11,992 nucleotides of DNA from JADFRG01 sp964590515 (lineage in GTDB: Bacteria > Chloroflexota > Anaerolineae > Anaerolineales > E44-bin32), in NCBI GenBank assembly GCA_964590515.1, contig CAZPZD010000061.1, positions 1 to 11,992 on the forward strand, in the 5' to 3' direction. Shown here piece after piece: positions 1 to 6,880 of the stretch. How positions within the stretch are numbered: position 1 is the first letter of the stretch; every line of letters starts with the position of its first letter. The notes below the pieces were generated by a model that saw nothing but the letters and a program-made list of their open reading frames with translations, ran no database searches and had not been told where the DNA came from. The position numbers were made by a program, and so were the translations under genes.

Positions 1-762
1 GAGGGCGCCAAGGCCCGTATCAACGCCGGCCTGCCCCCGCACGACCCGTCGGTTGTCGGCATCGTGAATGTCTCGCCGTTCGACTGCCGGACCTGCCACA
101 ACATCCACACGACCTACACAAGGGCCGACTTCTCCCTAACGGGAGCTGAACAGCCGGTGTTCATGGAAATGACCGGGGGTACCTTCGACGGCGGCCAGGG
201 CAATCTGTGCGCCAACTGCCACCAGGTCCGCAACGCAGCGCCCACTGTCACTGGAGGGAACGTTGAGGTTACCTCCGGCCGGTTCGGCCCCCATTACGGC
301 ATACCAGCCCCGATGCTGCTCGGCGAAGGTGGATTGGGTGTGACCGGCAGCCCAAGCCCCCACTACGCAGTAGTCGAGAATACCTGCGTGACCTGCCACA
401 TGGGTGATGAACGCAACCATACCTACCTGCCCGACGTGGAGCGCTGCGTGGCCTGCCATACGGATGCCGAGAACTTTGACGTGAACGGCGTGCAGACCGA
501 AATCACGGCGATGCTTGAAGAGCTCCATACCGTATTCGTCGATGCGAAGCTGTTGAATCCGGACACCGATCTATGGGGGATTTACGACCCGGCGACCAGT
601 ACATGGAGTAATCCCTCCGCCAATGCTCCCCTGACAGTTCCCGAAGCGGTCGCAAACGCGATGTGGAACTACAAATTCGTAGTCTATGATCTGAGCATGG
701 GCGCCCACAACTCGGCCTACACCAAGGCGCTGCTCGAGTCGGCTTTGGAGACAATGAAGTAG
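1..762 (+). CDS. Multiheme cytochrome c, 5' end outside the window (4 CxxCH visible)
   Basis: The reading frame is open from base 1 (first residues EGAKARINAG), so the GTG at 64 is probably internal and the gene starts upstream. The visible 253 residues carry four c-type heme motifs: CRTCH (bases 85-99), CANCH (208-222), CVTCH (385-399) and CVACH (445-459). Many extra His residues (for example GPHYG, SPHY, NHTY) could be distal ligands, as in bis-His multiheme cytochromes. The C-terminal stretch with DLSMGAHNSAYTKALLESA resembles the helix that closes many periplasmic multiheme cytochromes related to the nitrite reductase / octaheme class. The protein should be exported, but the signal peptide is not in view and more hemes may lie upstream. 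Its role is unknown; it could donate electrons to or accept them from the quinol oxidoreductase encoded downstream. A hairpin at 806-831 separates it from actA, so it may be a different transcript. Family assignment is only at the multiheme-c level. Confidence 0.85.
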   Translation, partial: EGAKARINAGLPPHDPSVVGIVNVSPFDCRTCHNIHTTYTRADFSLTGAEQPVFMEMTGGTFDGGQGNLCANCHQVRNAAPTVTGGNVEVTSGRFGPHYGIPAPMLLGEGGLGVTGSPSPHYAVVENTCVTCHMGDERNHTYLPDVERCVACHTDAENFDVNGVQTEITAMLEELHTVFVDAKLLNPDTDLWGIYDPATSTWSNPSANAPLTVPEAVANAMWNYKFVVYDLSMGAHNSAYTKALLESALETMK

Positions 763-805
763 CGTAGGCGAGCCAGACAACATTCTGACAACCCAGCATA
801 GGAAA

Positions 806-831
806 CACCGGGCGCCATAGGGCGCCCGGTG
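806..831 (+). terminator. Strong hairpin after the multiheme cytochrome gene, possible terminator
   Basis: An 11-bp perfect stem (806-816 pairing with 821-831, all but two pairs G-C) closes on the 4-nt loop ATAG. It starts 43 nt after the stop at 760-762. No U-tract follows, so it is not a textbook intrinsic terminator. It may still stop or pause transcription, or protect the 3' end of the upstream mRNA. Confidence 0.55.
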
Positions 832-879
832 GCTATGGACCGCGTGACTTCTGTCACAAACGAACGTGACCATAGCCAC
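829..879. repeat. 10-bp perfect inverted repeat flanking the CRP-like site
   Basis: GTGGCTATGG at 829-838 is the exact reverse complement of CCATAGCCAC at 870-879, with 31 nt between. The left arm shares bases 829-831 with the preceding hairpin, and the CCATAG at 815-820 is another partial copy. The region could therefore fold in alternative ways. The CRP-like palindrome lies inside the loop. Confidence 0.6.
843..858 (+). promoter_or_regulatory. Putative CRP/FNR-family operator
   Basis: The sequence CGTGA-CTTCTG-TCACA matches the TGTGA-N6-TCACA consensus at 9 of 10 fixed bases. It ends 57 bp before the actA ATG, a sensible place for control of the act operon. CRP/FNR regulators commonly control respiratory genes. 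No convincing -35/-10 pair could be fixed beside it, so whether it would activate or repress is unknown. Confidence 0.45.
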
Positions 880-915
880 TGTGTCCGATAAGGTCTCGGA
901 GGAAAGATTAGCGGC

Positions 916-1461
916 ATGTTTGAGAGGAGGGGAATCCCATTCACCGGAACGTCCCGCTGGGTCCTGGCGGCCGGGCTACTCGTCGTGGGTGCCGTGGTCG
1001 CCGGGATTCTTCTCACCCGCGCCGTTGCGCTCGCGGCCCCAACTCAACCCCTCCCCTACAGCCACAAGGTTCACTCGGAGGCCGGCGTGCAGTGCCTGTT
1101 TTGCCACACCGGCGCCCTCCGCTCAGACATCGCTGGCCTGCCCTCAGTGCAGAAATGCATCGGCTGCCACACTCTGATCTCGGCGGAAGAAGAACCCATC
1201 CAAGAACTCGCCGGCTACTGGGAGCGAGGCGAGCCAATCCCCTGGGTCCGTGTCCAGCCACAGCCCGACTTCGTATTCTTCAGCCATCAACCGCATCTGG
1301 GCGCAGGTCTCAGCTGTGAGGCCTGCCATGGCGACGTGGGCCGGATGACGGTTGCACGGCCGGTCCTTAAGATGGATATGGGCTGGTGCCTGAATTGTCA
1401 CCTGGAGCAGCCACCGGAGAAGGTGGCCCGCCTGGCGGACTGCCTGGCCTGTCACAAGTAG
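916..1461 (+). CDS. actA: ActA, pentaheme cytochrome c subunit of alternative complex III
   Basis: This 181-aa membrane-anchored periplasmic cytochrome has one hydrophobic segment (about residues 14-40) that acts as an uncleaved anchor or signal. Five heme motifs follow: CLFCH (from Cys60), CIGCH (81), CEACH (134), CLNCH (158) and CLACH (176, ending two residues before the stop). The spacing and the phrases YSHKVH, GEPIPWVRV, FVFFSHQPH and MGWCLNCH are hallmarks of ActA, which receives electrons from the Fe-S subunit and passes them towards the acceptor. The FSHQPH-type His residues are likely distal heme ligands. The ATG at 916 is chosen because GGAGGA lies at 898-903 and the anchor begins shortly after it. 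It is the first gene of the act operon and ends 7 nt before actB1. QrcA of the related Qrc complex is the main alternative, but the linked actD and actE favour ACIII. Confidence 0.93.
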   Translation: MFERRGIPFTGTSRWVLAAGLLVVGAVVAGILLTRAVALAAPTQPLPYSHKVHSEAGVQCLFCHTGALRSDIAGLPSVQKCIGCHTLISAEEEPIQELAGYWERGEPIPWVRVQPQPDFVFFSHQPHLGAGLSCEACHGDVGRMTVARPVLKMDMGWCLNCHLEQPPEKVARLADCLACHK

Positions 1462-1468
1462 CTGACCA

Positions 1469-3682
1469 ATGACGAAAAAGATCTCGCGGCGGCAGTTTCT
1501 GCGAATCGCGGCGGGGACCGCGGCGGCCACCGGTGCCGCGCCAAACCTGAAGCGGCTGATTCAGGAACCTTTCGTCCGCCCACCCGAGAACGTGCTTCCG
1601 GGGCGGGCGGTCTGGTACGCCAGCACCTGCCGCCAGTGCCCGGCCGGGTGCGGGATCATCGTCCGAGTGATCAATGGCCGCGCCAAGAAGATCGAGGGCA
1701 ACCCGCTCCACCCCTTGAACCGGGGCAAGCTGTGCGCCCGAGGACAGGCCGGCCTGCAAGTGCTCTACCATCCCGATCGGCTGAGGAACGCGGTCCGTCA
1801 GACCGGGGGCCGCGGCTCCCGCCAGTTTGAGCCCCTGTATTGGGACGAAGCATTGGACCTCCTGGCCGGGAGGATCAGGGACCTGAGCGATCCAGGCCGG
1901 CTCGCGGTGCTGGGCGGGCTGATGCCTGACCACCTCTACCGGCTGCTCTCCCTCTTGTTGGAGTCGATCGGTGCACCTCCCCCGGTCATATTCGACCTCC
2001 ACTCTGCTCTCGAAGGCCGGGCGGCCGCGGCACAAATGTCTGAGGTCTTCTTCGGGGCGGCTGAGCTGCCGGTCTACGACCTGGGCCGCGCCGACGTCGT
2101 ATTCTCCTTCGGGGCGAACTTCCTCGAGACCTGGATGTCTCCGGTGGCACAGAGCTTTGGCTACGGGAATATGCGCCAGGGTCCCTTCGGCGGCCGCGGA
2201 TTGCTGGTCCAGTTCGAACCACGCCTGTCCGCCACGGCTGCCTCCGCGGACCGATGGATCCCTCTGCGGCCTGGCAGCGAAGGGTTTGTCGCCCTGGCCC
2301 TCGGTCGAATCATTGTTGAGGAACGTCTCGGGCACGTCGGCAGCCATCGCCCTCACGCGGCGCTGTATCAGGATGTGGACGTGACCGAGATGGCGGTAGC
2401 CAGCCAGGTGCCGATCGAGAACCTGCGCCAACTGGCCCGGCTCTTCGCCGATGCCGAGCACCCGGTCGCCATTCCGGGAGGGTCATTGGCCGGGCAACAG
2501 AACGGCGCGGCGAGCATGCTGGCGGTCCAAGCCCTGAATCATGTCGTGGCTCAGGTGGGCCGAGTGGGCGGGGTGTTTCTTTCCTCCCCCGGGCCTGTCT
2601 CGGTGCTTCGCCCGACGGCGAAGGTGGACTCTTTCGCCCGGGTACAGGACCTGATCGAACGGATGCAGGCGGGCGCGGTTGATCTTTTGCTTGCTGTTGG
2701 CGGCAACCCTGTCTTCGAATTGCCGGCCGCAGCAGGGTTCGCGGCGGCCATCGAGCGCGTGGCGAACGTCGTTTCCTTCGGTTCATTTGTGGACGAAACG
2801 GCCGTGCAGACCGACCTGATCCTGCCCGAACATACCTATCTGGAATCGTGGGGCTACCAGGTACTGGAACCGGGAGCCGATCGGCCGGCGGTGAGCGGCC
2901 AGCAGCCGGTGGTGCGCCCGGTGCACGACACCCGCGCCACCGCGGACGTTTTCCTCGCCCTTGCCGCCCGACTGGGCGGCCGGCCGTCCGAGGCGCTTCC
3001 CTGGCCAGACGAGGTCTCGTTTCTGGAAGAAACCGTCCGCGACCTTCACGGCTCCAGCCTGGGAGCCTACGATGCCGACACTCCGGCGGGTTTCTTTGCG
3101 CTCTGGAGGCAATACGGCGGCTGGTGGGCAGAGAAGGAGCTGCCGCGCGAGCCGGAAGTCACGGAGGCAGCAATCAAGCCCCTACCGGTCGTCGCGCCTG
3201 AGTTCGCGGGTGATGAGCAGACCTACCCCTTCCACCTCCATCCTTACCCGTCGGTCGCCCTGTCCGATGGCCGCGGAGCGAACTTGCCCTGGCTGCAAGA
3301 GACCCCTGACCCGATGACCACCGCCCGTTGGGGCACCTGGGTCGAACTCAACCCGGAAGTCGCCCGATCGCTCGGCATCGGTGACGACGATATCGTCCGG
3401 GTGATCTCCCCGCACGGGGAACTCGAGGCGCCGGTGGTTGTCTACCCAGGGATTCGCCCAGACGTAGTCGCCATTCCTGTGGGCCAGGGGCATACGGACT
3501 ACGGCCGGTTTGCCCAGCGGCGTGGGTCGAATCCCCTCGACCTGGTAGCGCCGATTGCAGCGGCGGACGGCGGAGCGCTGGCATGGGGGGCAACCCGGGT
3601 GCGCCTGGAGGCCACTGGCCGGAAGCTGACCCTGGCGCGATTGGAAAGTCTGGATGGCGCAGGACGCGAATCCCTTGGCTGA
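1469..3682 (+). CDS. actB1: ActB1, TAT-exported molybdopterin-oxidoreductase-family subunit (split ActB, N-terminal half)
   Basis: This 737-aa protein belongs to the MopB / complex iron-sulfur molybdoenzyme superfamily. It begins with a twin-arginine signal (SRRQFLR, residues 6-12), implying folded export. A cluster motif C54-x2-C57-x3-C61-x27-C89 follows, ending in GKLCARG, then the catalytic-like core and a C-terminal Molydop_binding-type beta-barrel domain (about residues 610-720, with WVELNPEVARSLGIGDDD). These four cysteines are the only ones in the protein. Around residues 175-200, where relatives place the Cys ligand to Mo, I see FDLHSALEGR and no Cys, so Mo catalysis is unlikely. In typical ACIII this region is fused to the ferredoxin domain as one protein of roughly 1000 aa; here it is separate, as in Qrc (QrcB/QrcC). 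The gene overlaps actB2 by 29 nt. No strong ribosome site precedes the ATG, and the 7-nt gap suggests coupling to actA. Confidence 0.88.
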   Translation: MTKKISRRQFLRIAAGTAAATGAAPNLKRLIQEPFVRPPENVLPGRAVWYASTCRQCPAGCGIIVRVINGRAKKIEGNPLHPLNRGKLCARGQAGLQVLYHPDRLRNAVRQTGGRGSRQFEPLYWDEALDLLAGRIRDLSDPGRLAVLGGLMPDHLYRLLSLLLESIGAPPPVIFDLHSALEGRAAAAQMSEVFFGAAELPVYDLGRADVVFSFGANFLETWMSPVAQSFGYGNMRQGPFGGRGLLVQFEPRLSATAASADRWIPLRPGSEGFVALALGRIIVEERLGHVGSHRPHAALYQDVDVTEMAVASQVPIENLRQLARLFADAEHPVAIPGGSLAGQQNGAASMLAVQALNHVVAQVGRVGGVFLSSPGPVSVLRPTAKVDSFARVQDLIERMQAGAVDLLLAVGGNPVFELPAAAGFAAAIERVANVVSFGSFVDETAVQTDLILPEHTYLESWGYQVLEPGADRPAVSGQQPVVRPVHDTRATADVFLALAARLGGRPSEALPWPDEVSFLEETVRDLHGSSLGAYDADTPAGFFALWRQYGGWWAEKELPREPEVTEAAIKPLPVVAPEFAGDEQTYPFHLHPYPSVALSDGRGANLPWLQETPDPMTTARWGTWVELNPEVARSLGIGDDDIVRVISPHGELEAPVVVYPGIRPDVVAIPVGQGHTDYGRFAQRRGSNPLDLVAPIAAADGGALAWGATRVRLEATGRKLTLARLESLDGAGRESLG

Positions 3683-4379
3683 AAGCGGGCCTCGCTGGGG
3701 ACTGATCGTTGACCTGGATCGCTGCACAGGATGCCAGGCTTGTGTTGTGGCCTGCCATGCCGAGAACAATGTGCCCGTTGCGGGCGAGAAGCAGGCTGCC
3801 TATGGGCGCTGGATGCACTGGATCATCATCCAGCGCTACTGGGAAGGCGAGTACCCCAATGTGAAGGCGCGCTTCATGCCGGTGATGTGCCAGCAGTGTG
3901 GCGAGGCGCCGTGCGAGCCCGTGTGCCCCGTGTTTGCTACCTACCACAACCCGGAAGGGCTGAACGCGCAGATCTACAACCGCTGCATCGGCACCCGCTA
4001 TTGCGGCATTGCCTGCCCATACAAGGTCCGCACCTTCAATTGGTTCCGGCCGGAGTTCCCCGAACCGCTCACCGAGCAGCTCAACCCGGACGTCACGGTG
4101 CGATCGCGCGGCATCATGGAGAAGTGCACTTTCTGCATCCAGCGCATCCGACGGGTCGAACTCGATGCCCGGGCGCAGGGCCGCGAGCCCGTGGACGGAG
4201 AGATTGTGCCGGCCTGCGTTCAGACCTGTGCCCCCGGAGCGCTGGCGTTCGGAGACCTGAATGACACAGGGAGTAGAGCGAGCCAGCTGGCGCGCAGCCA
4301 TCGCGCCTTCCGGTTGTTGGAGGAACTGGGCACCGACCCAGCGGTGATCTATCTCAAGGGAGGCGAGACAAATGTCTGA
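3654..4379 (+). CDS. actB2: ActB2, four-cluster ferredoxin-like Fe-S subunit (split ActB, C-terminal half)
   Basis: This 241-aa protein has no signal peptide and is presumably carried out of the cell with the TAT-signal-bearing ActB1. It has exactly 15 cysteines in the DmsB/PsrB/NrfC arrangement: 24/27/30/34, 79/82/87/91, 111/117/121 and 158/161/188/192. The third group reads CIGTRYC, with Thr where a fourth Cys is expected. That predicts three [4Fe-4S] and one [3Fe-4S] cluster, the set known for ACIII. The following PYKVRTFNWF is typical of ActB. The chain of clusters would carry electrons from the quinol site in ActC to the hemes of ActA. The ATG at 3654 lies inside the end of actB1 and gives the normal family N-terminus (RWGLIVDLDRCTGC). 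The stop overlaps the actC start by 8 nt, indicating translational coupling. Confidence 0.92.
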   Translation: MAQDANPLAESGPRWGLIVDLDRCTGCQACVVACHAENNVPVAGEKQAAYGRWMHWIIIQRYWEGEYPNVKARFMPVMCQQCGEAPCEPVCPVFATYHNPEGLNAQIYNRCIGTRYCGIACPYKVRTFNWFRPEFPEPLTEQLNPDVTVRSRGIMEKCTFCIQRIRRVELDARAQGREPVDGEIVPACVQTCAPGALAFGDLNDTGSRASQLARSHRAFRLLEELGTDPAVIYLKGGETNV

Positions 4380-5799
4380 GGGTCGACAGCCGATAGAGGA
4401 CGACCGACCAACAACGTCGGCGGGCGAGTACGACGAACGGCTGCTCCTCGCCGAGCGCACGGACGCGGAGATCAATCAGGCGGTCCTTCGGCCGATGATC
4501 CAGACCGGTCGGGGATTCTGGGTGGTCGTGGCGGGCCTGGGAGGTCTGGTCGCCTGGGGTCTTTTCGCCTGGGGCTACTTGATCTACTGGGGGATTGGTG
4601 TCACCGGGAAGACCCGGCCGGTCTACTGGACCCTGTTCATCACCACATTTGTGTTCTGGATCGGCATCAGCCACGCGGGGACAATGATCTCGGCCGTGTT
4701 GCGCCTTCTTAAAGCCGATTGGCGCAGGCCGATCACCCGGGGCGCGGAGGCCATGACCGCCTTCGCCCTGATGATGGCTGCGCTCTACCCACTCATTCAC
4801 CTAGGCCGGGTGTGGAAGTTCTACTGGATGATCCCTTATCCGAACAACCGCTTCATGTGGCCTAATTTCCAATCGCCACTCATGTGGGATCTCGTGGCCA
4901 TTTCCACCTACTTGATCGGCTCGAGCCTGTACCTTTATCTGGCGTTGATCCCCGATATGGCCATGGCCCGCGATCACACCGACAGCTGGCGCAACCGACT
5001 CTACCGCGGGCTGGCGCTCGGGTGGCGCGGCACCGAAGCCGAGTGGCACAAGCTCCACCGCGCCCTGGGGATCTTTTCGGTGGCCATCATCCCGATCTTC
5101 CTGTCCGTGCACTCTATTGTGTCCTGGGACTTCGCGGTGACGATTCAGCCCCGCTGGCACAGCACGATCTTCGCCCCCTATTTTGTGGTCGGTGCCATCT
5201 ACTCCGGCTTGGCGGCCCTGGCCACCATCCTCGTTGTCGTGCGCCGGGCCATGCGCCTGCAGGAGTTCCTGCGGGCCGAGCACTTCGATGCCTTGGCCAA
5301 GCTGGTGATGGTGGCCGGCTTGTTTTGGACCTACTTCTGGTTCTCGGGCTTTCTGGTCGAGTGGTATGGGAACGAGCCTGTCACCCGCGAACTAATCCAG
5401 GAGGAGGTCACCGGCCGCCTCGCCCCCCTCTTCTATCTACAGATGGCCGCCAACCTGATCCCGATCGGCCTCTTGGTCAGCCGGAAGGTGCGCACTACCC
5501 CCAAGCTCCTGCTGGCTGCCACCCTGTTGGTGAACGTGGGTATGTACACCGAACGCCTGCTAATCGTGGTAGGCACCCTGCAGCGGAACAATCTCCCCTT
5601 CAACTGGGGGACCTATCGGCCGACGTGGGTTGAAGTGAGCATCGTCGTCATGACTTTTGCCGGTTTCGCGCTGCTGTACACCCTTTTCTCGCGGATCGTC
5701 CCTTACGTGCCGGTTTGGGAAATCAAAGAGGGTCGGCTGCGCTACACGCTGCGCCGTATCGGCCGACTGCTGGTGCCGACGGCGGCGGAGATTGAGTAG
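4372..5799 (+). CDS. actC: ActC, NrfD/PsrC-like integral membrane quinol-oxidising subunit
   Basis: This 475-aa polytopic protein has about ten hydrophobic helices. The first (near residues 43-70) follows a charged cytoplasmic N-terminus. Recognisable ActC features include GISHAGTMISAVLRL, PLIHLGRVWKFYW with PYPNNRF, and SPLMWDLVAISTYL; these lie around the quinol pocket and heme-free proton path in NrfD-like subunits. ActC is thought to oxidise menaquinol at the periplasmic side and pass electrons to the adjacent Fe-S subunit. Its length fits the family. The start is supported by AAGGGAGG at 4356-4363 and overlaps the actB2 stop by 8 nt. ActF is a paralogue of ActC, so the name rests partly on position directly after the Fe-S gene, which is the ActC place. 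No second NrfD-like gene is present in the window. Confidence 0.93.
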   Translation: MSEGRQPIEDDRPTTSAGEYDERLLLAERTDAEINQAVLRPMIQTGRGFWVVVAGLGGLVAWGLFAWGYLIYWGIGVTGKTRPVYWTLFITTFVFWIGISHAGTMISAVLRLLKADWRRPITRGAEAMTAFALMMAALYPLIHLGRVWKFYWMIPYPNNRFMWPNFQSPLMWDLVAISTYLIGSSLYLYLALIPDMAMARDHTDSWRNRLYRGLALGWRGTEAEWHKLHRALGIFSVAIIPIFLSVHSIVSWDFAVTIQPRWHSTIFAPYFVVGAIYSGLAALATILVVVRRAMRLQEFLRAEHFDALAKLVMVAGLFWTYFWFSGFLVEWYGNEPVTRELIQEEVTGRLAPLFYLQMAANLIPIGLLVSRKVRTTPKLLLAATLLVNVGMYTERLLIVVGTLQRNNLPFNWGTYRPTWVEVSIVVMTFAGFALLYTLFSRIVPYVPVWEIKEGRLRYTLRRIGRLLVPTAAEIE

Positions 5800-5821
5800 G
5801 TCTTCAAGAGACCGAGACCCG

Positions 5822-6355
5822 ATGCACCTGGAAACGCGCGTGAAGAGCCTGATCGCCTTGTTCGACGAGAGCACCAAGACCGCCGAAGCGATCGACGCTC
5901 TGCACGCCTTCGGCATCCCGGAGGACAAAGTAACCGTGATGACCGGCGTGCCTTACCCCGAGCAGGCGATCGGGCGCCATCGAACGTGGCTGCGGCTCCC
6001 GTACATCGTCCTGGCCGGAGCGCTGGGGGGAATGCTGTTGGGCCTGTTCCTGGCCGTCATCACGCCGCACCTGTACCGGTTGGACGTGGGTGGCCATCCG
6101 CCGGCCAGCTTTCCACCGGCGGCCGTGATCGTCTTTGTCTTCACCATGATGGCCACCATCGTCTCGACTTTCCTGGGTGTGCTCTGGGAAATGGACTTCC
6201 CCCGATTCGGGCCGGCTCCCTATCACAAGCTGGTCACCGACGGCCAATTGGCTGTGCTGCTCGAATTCCCGGCGGAGCTCGAAGCCGAAGTCCGCCAACT
6301 GCTCGAGGCCCATCAGGCCAATGAGGTGGCCGAGCCGGAGCGGATGACACTATGA
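5822..6355 (+). CDS. actD: ActD, DUF3341 membrane subunit of alternative complex III
   Basis: This 177-aa protein belongs to the DUF3341 / ActD family. An N-terminal soluble domain (SLIALFDESTKTAEAIDALH) resembles a small ferredoxin-like regulatory fold. It is followed by two transmembrane helices at about 60-80 and 98-120, then a C-terminal soluble tail that begins GVLWEMDFPRFG. ActD has no cofactor and packs against ActC in known ACIII complexes, where a structural or proton-path role has been proposed. I chose the ATG at 5822, 22 nt after the actC stop, because it starts the family-like sequence MHLETRVKSLIALFD. The in-frame codons farther upstream overlap actC and encode an Arg/Cys-rich shadow. 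The ribosome site is weak (AAGAGACCGAG). Its stop overlaps the actE start as ATGA. Confidence 0.9.
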   Translation: MHLETRVKSLIALFDESTKTAEAIDALHAFGIPEDKVTVMTGVPYPEQAIGRHRTWLRLPYIVLAGALGGMLLGLFLAVITPHLYRLDVGGHPPASFPPAAVIVFVFTMMATIVSTFLGVLWEMDFPRFGPAPYHKLVTDGQLAVLLEFPAELEAEVRQLLEAHQANEVAEPERMTL

Positions 6356-6867
6356 ATCCGCGCCTTCGCCGCGGCCTGCGCATGATCGCCCTGCTCCTGA
6401 CACCCTTTGTCGTAGGCCTGCTCTTTACTTTTGAAGTGATCAAGCTCCCTTTCCCCACCGATATGGCCCGTCAAATCTCCGTATCGTATGAAGAGGGGCC
6501 TCGGCAGCTTCCTCCCGAGGGTGCGGTTCCGCTGCAGGGGCTCTCAGGCATCCCGGAAGAGTTTCCGGTCAATTTCGTGCCAGCTGACGAGGTGTCAGTC
6601 CAGCGGGGCCGGATCCTCTACAGCATCCACTGCCAGCTCTGCCATGGGCCGCAGGGCCACGGAGATGGAGAGCTGGCCGACTACTTCGACCGCACTCCGC
6701 AGAACCTCACCGGGGCGCAAACTACCGCCGAGTTCGACGGCTCGGTCTACCTGACGATCGTCCAGGGCTTCGGTCAGATGCCCTCGCTAGCCGAAAACCT
6801 GACACCCCGCGAGCGATGGGATGTCATCAACTTTGTCCGTTCGCTGCCATTCTCCGGCAGCGAGTGA
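6352..6867 (+). CDS. actE: ActE, membrane-anchored monoheme cytochrome c subunit
   Basis: This 171-aa class-I cytochrome c has one heme motif, CQLCH, at residues 94-98, and a Met ligand in GFGQMPS (Met143). This gives His/Met coordination and probably a higher potential than the ActA hemes. The N-terminus has one hydrophobic anchor (about residues 8-28) followed by FEVIKLPFPTDM. I see no lipobox cysteine, whereas ActE proteins in several other phyla are lipoproteins, so this one looks held by an uncleaved helix. The phrase PRQLPPEGAVPLQG before the heme domain is a usual ActE linker. ActE is the likely outlet for electrons leaving ACIII. The gene is coupled to actD by a 4-nt ATGA overlap and ends 13 nt before the triheme lipoprotein gene. 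Confidence 0.91.
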   Translation: MNPRLRRGLRMIALLLTPFVVGLLFTFEVIKLPFPTDMARQISVSYEEGPRQLPPEGAVPLQGLSGIPEEFPVNFVPADEVSVQRGRILYSIHCQLCHGPQGHGDGELADYFDRTPQNLTGAQTTAEFDGSVYLTIVQGFGQMPSLAENLTPRERWDVINFVRSLPFSGSE

Positions 6868-6880
6868 GGAGCAATCAGTG

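Noticed and set aside
1367..2461. A 364-codon open frame on the minus strand opposite actB1
   Set aside because: It lies wholly inside a well-recognised gene, has no family resemblance and is rich in Arg/Pro/Gly; long antisense frames are common in high-GC coding DNA.
1469..3682. ActB1 as an active molybdenum reductase (Psr/Ttr type)
   Set aside because: No cysteine exists outside the cluster motif, and the neighbours actA, actC, actD and actE match ACIII.
3348..4475. A 375-codon open frame on the minus strand opposite actB1, actB2 and actC
   Set aside because: It spans three true genes, carries no recognisable domain, and is a codon-bias shadow.
5657..5821. Upstream extension of actD by 55 codons
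   Set aside because: It overlaps the end of actC and encodes Arg/Cys-rich sequence; the family-like N-terminus begins at 5822.
916..6867. The cluster as a Qrc or Nrf-type complex instead of ACIII
   Set aside because: Qrc has the split subunits but lacks DUF3341 and monoheme c genes, which are present here; Nrf would need a nitrite-reducing catalytic cytochrome in the operon.
6821..6880. Upstream extension of the triheme lipoprotein by 20 codons
   Set aside because: It overlaps actE and would put extra residues before a normal lipoprotein signal; GAGGAG supports the start at 6881.
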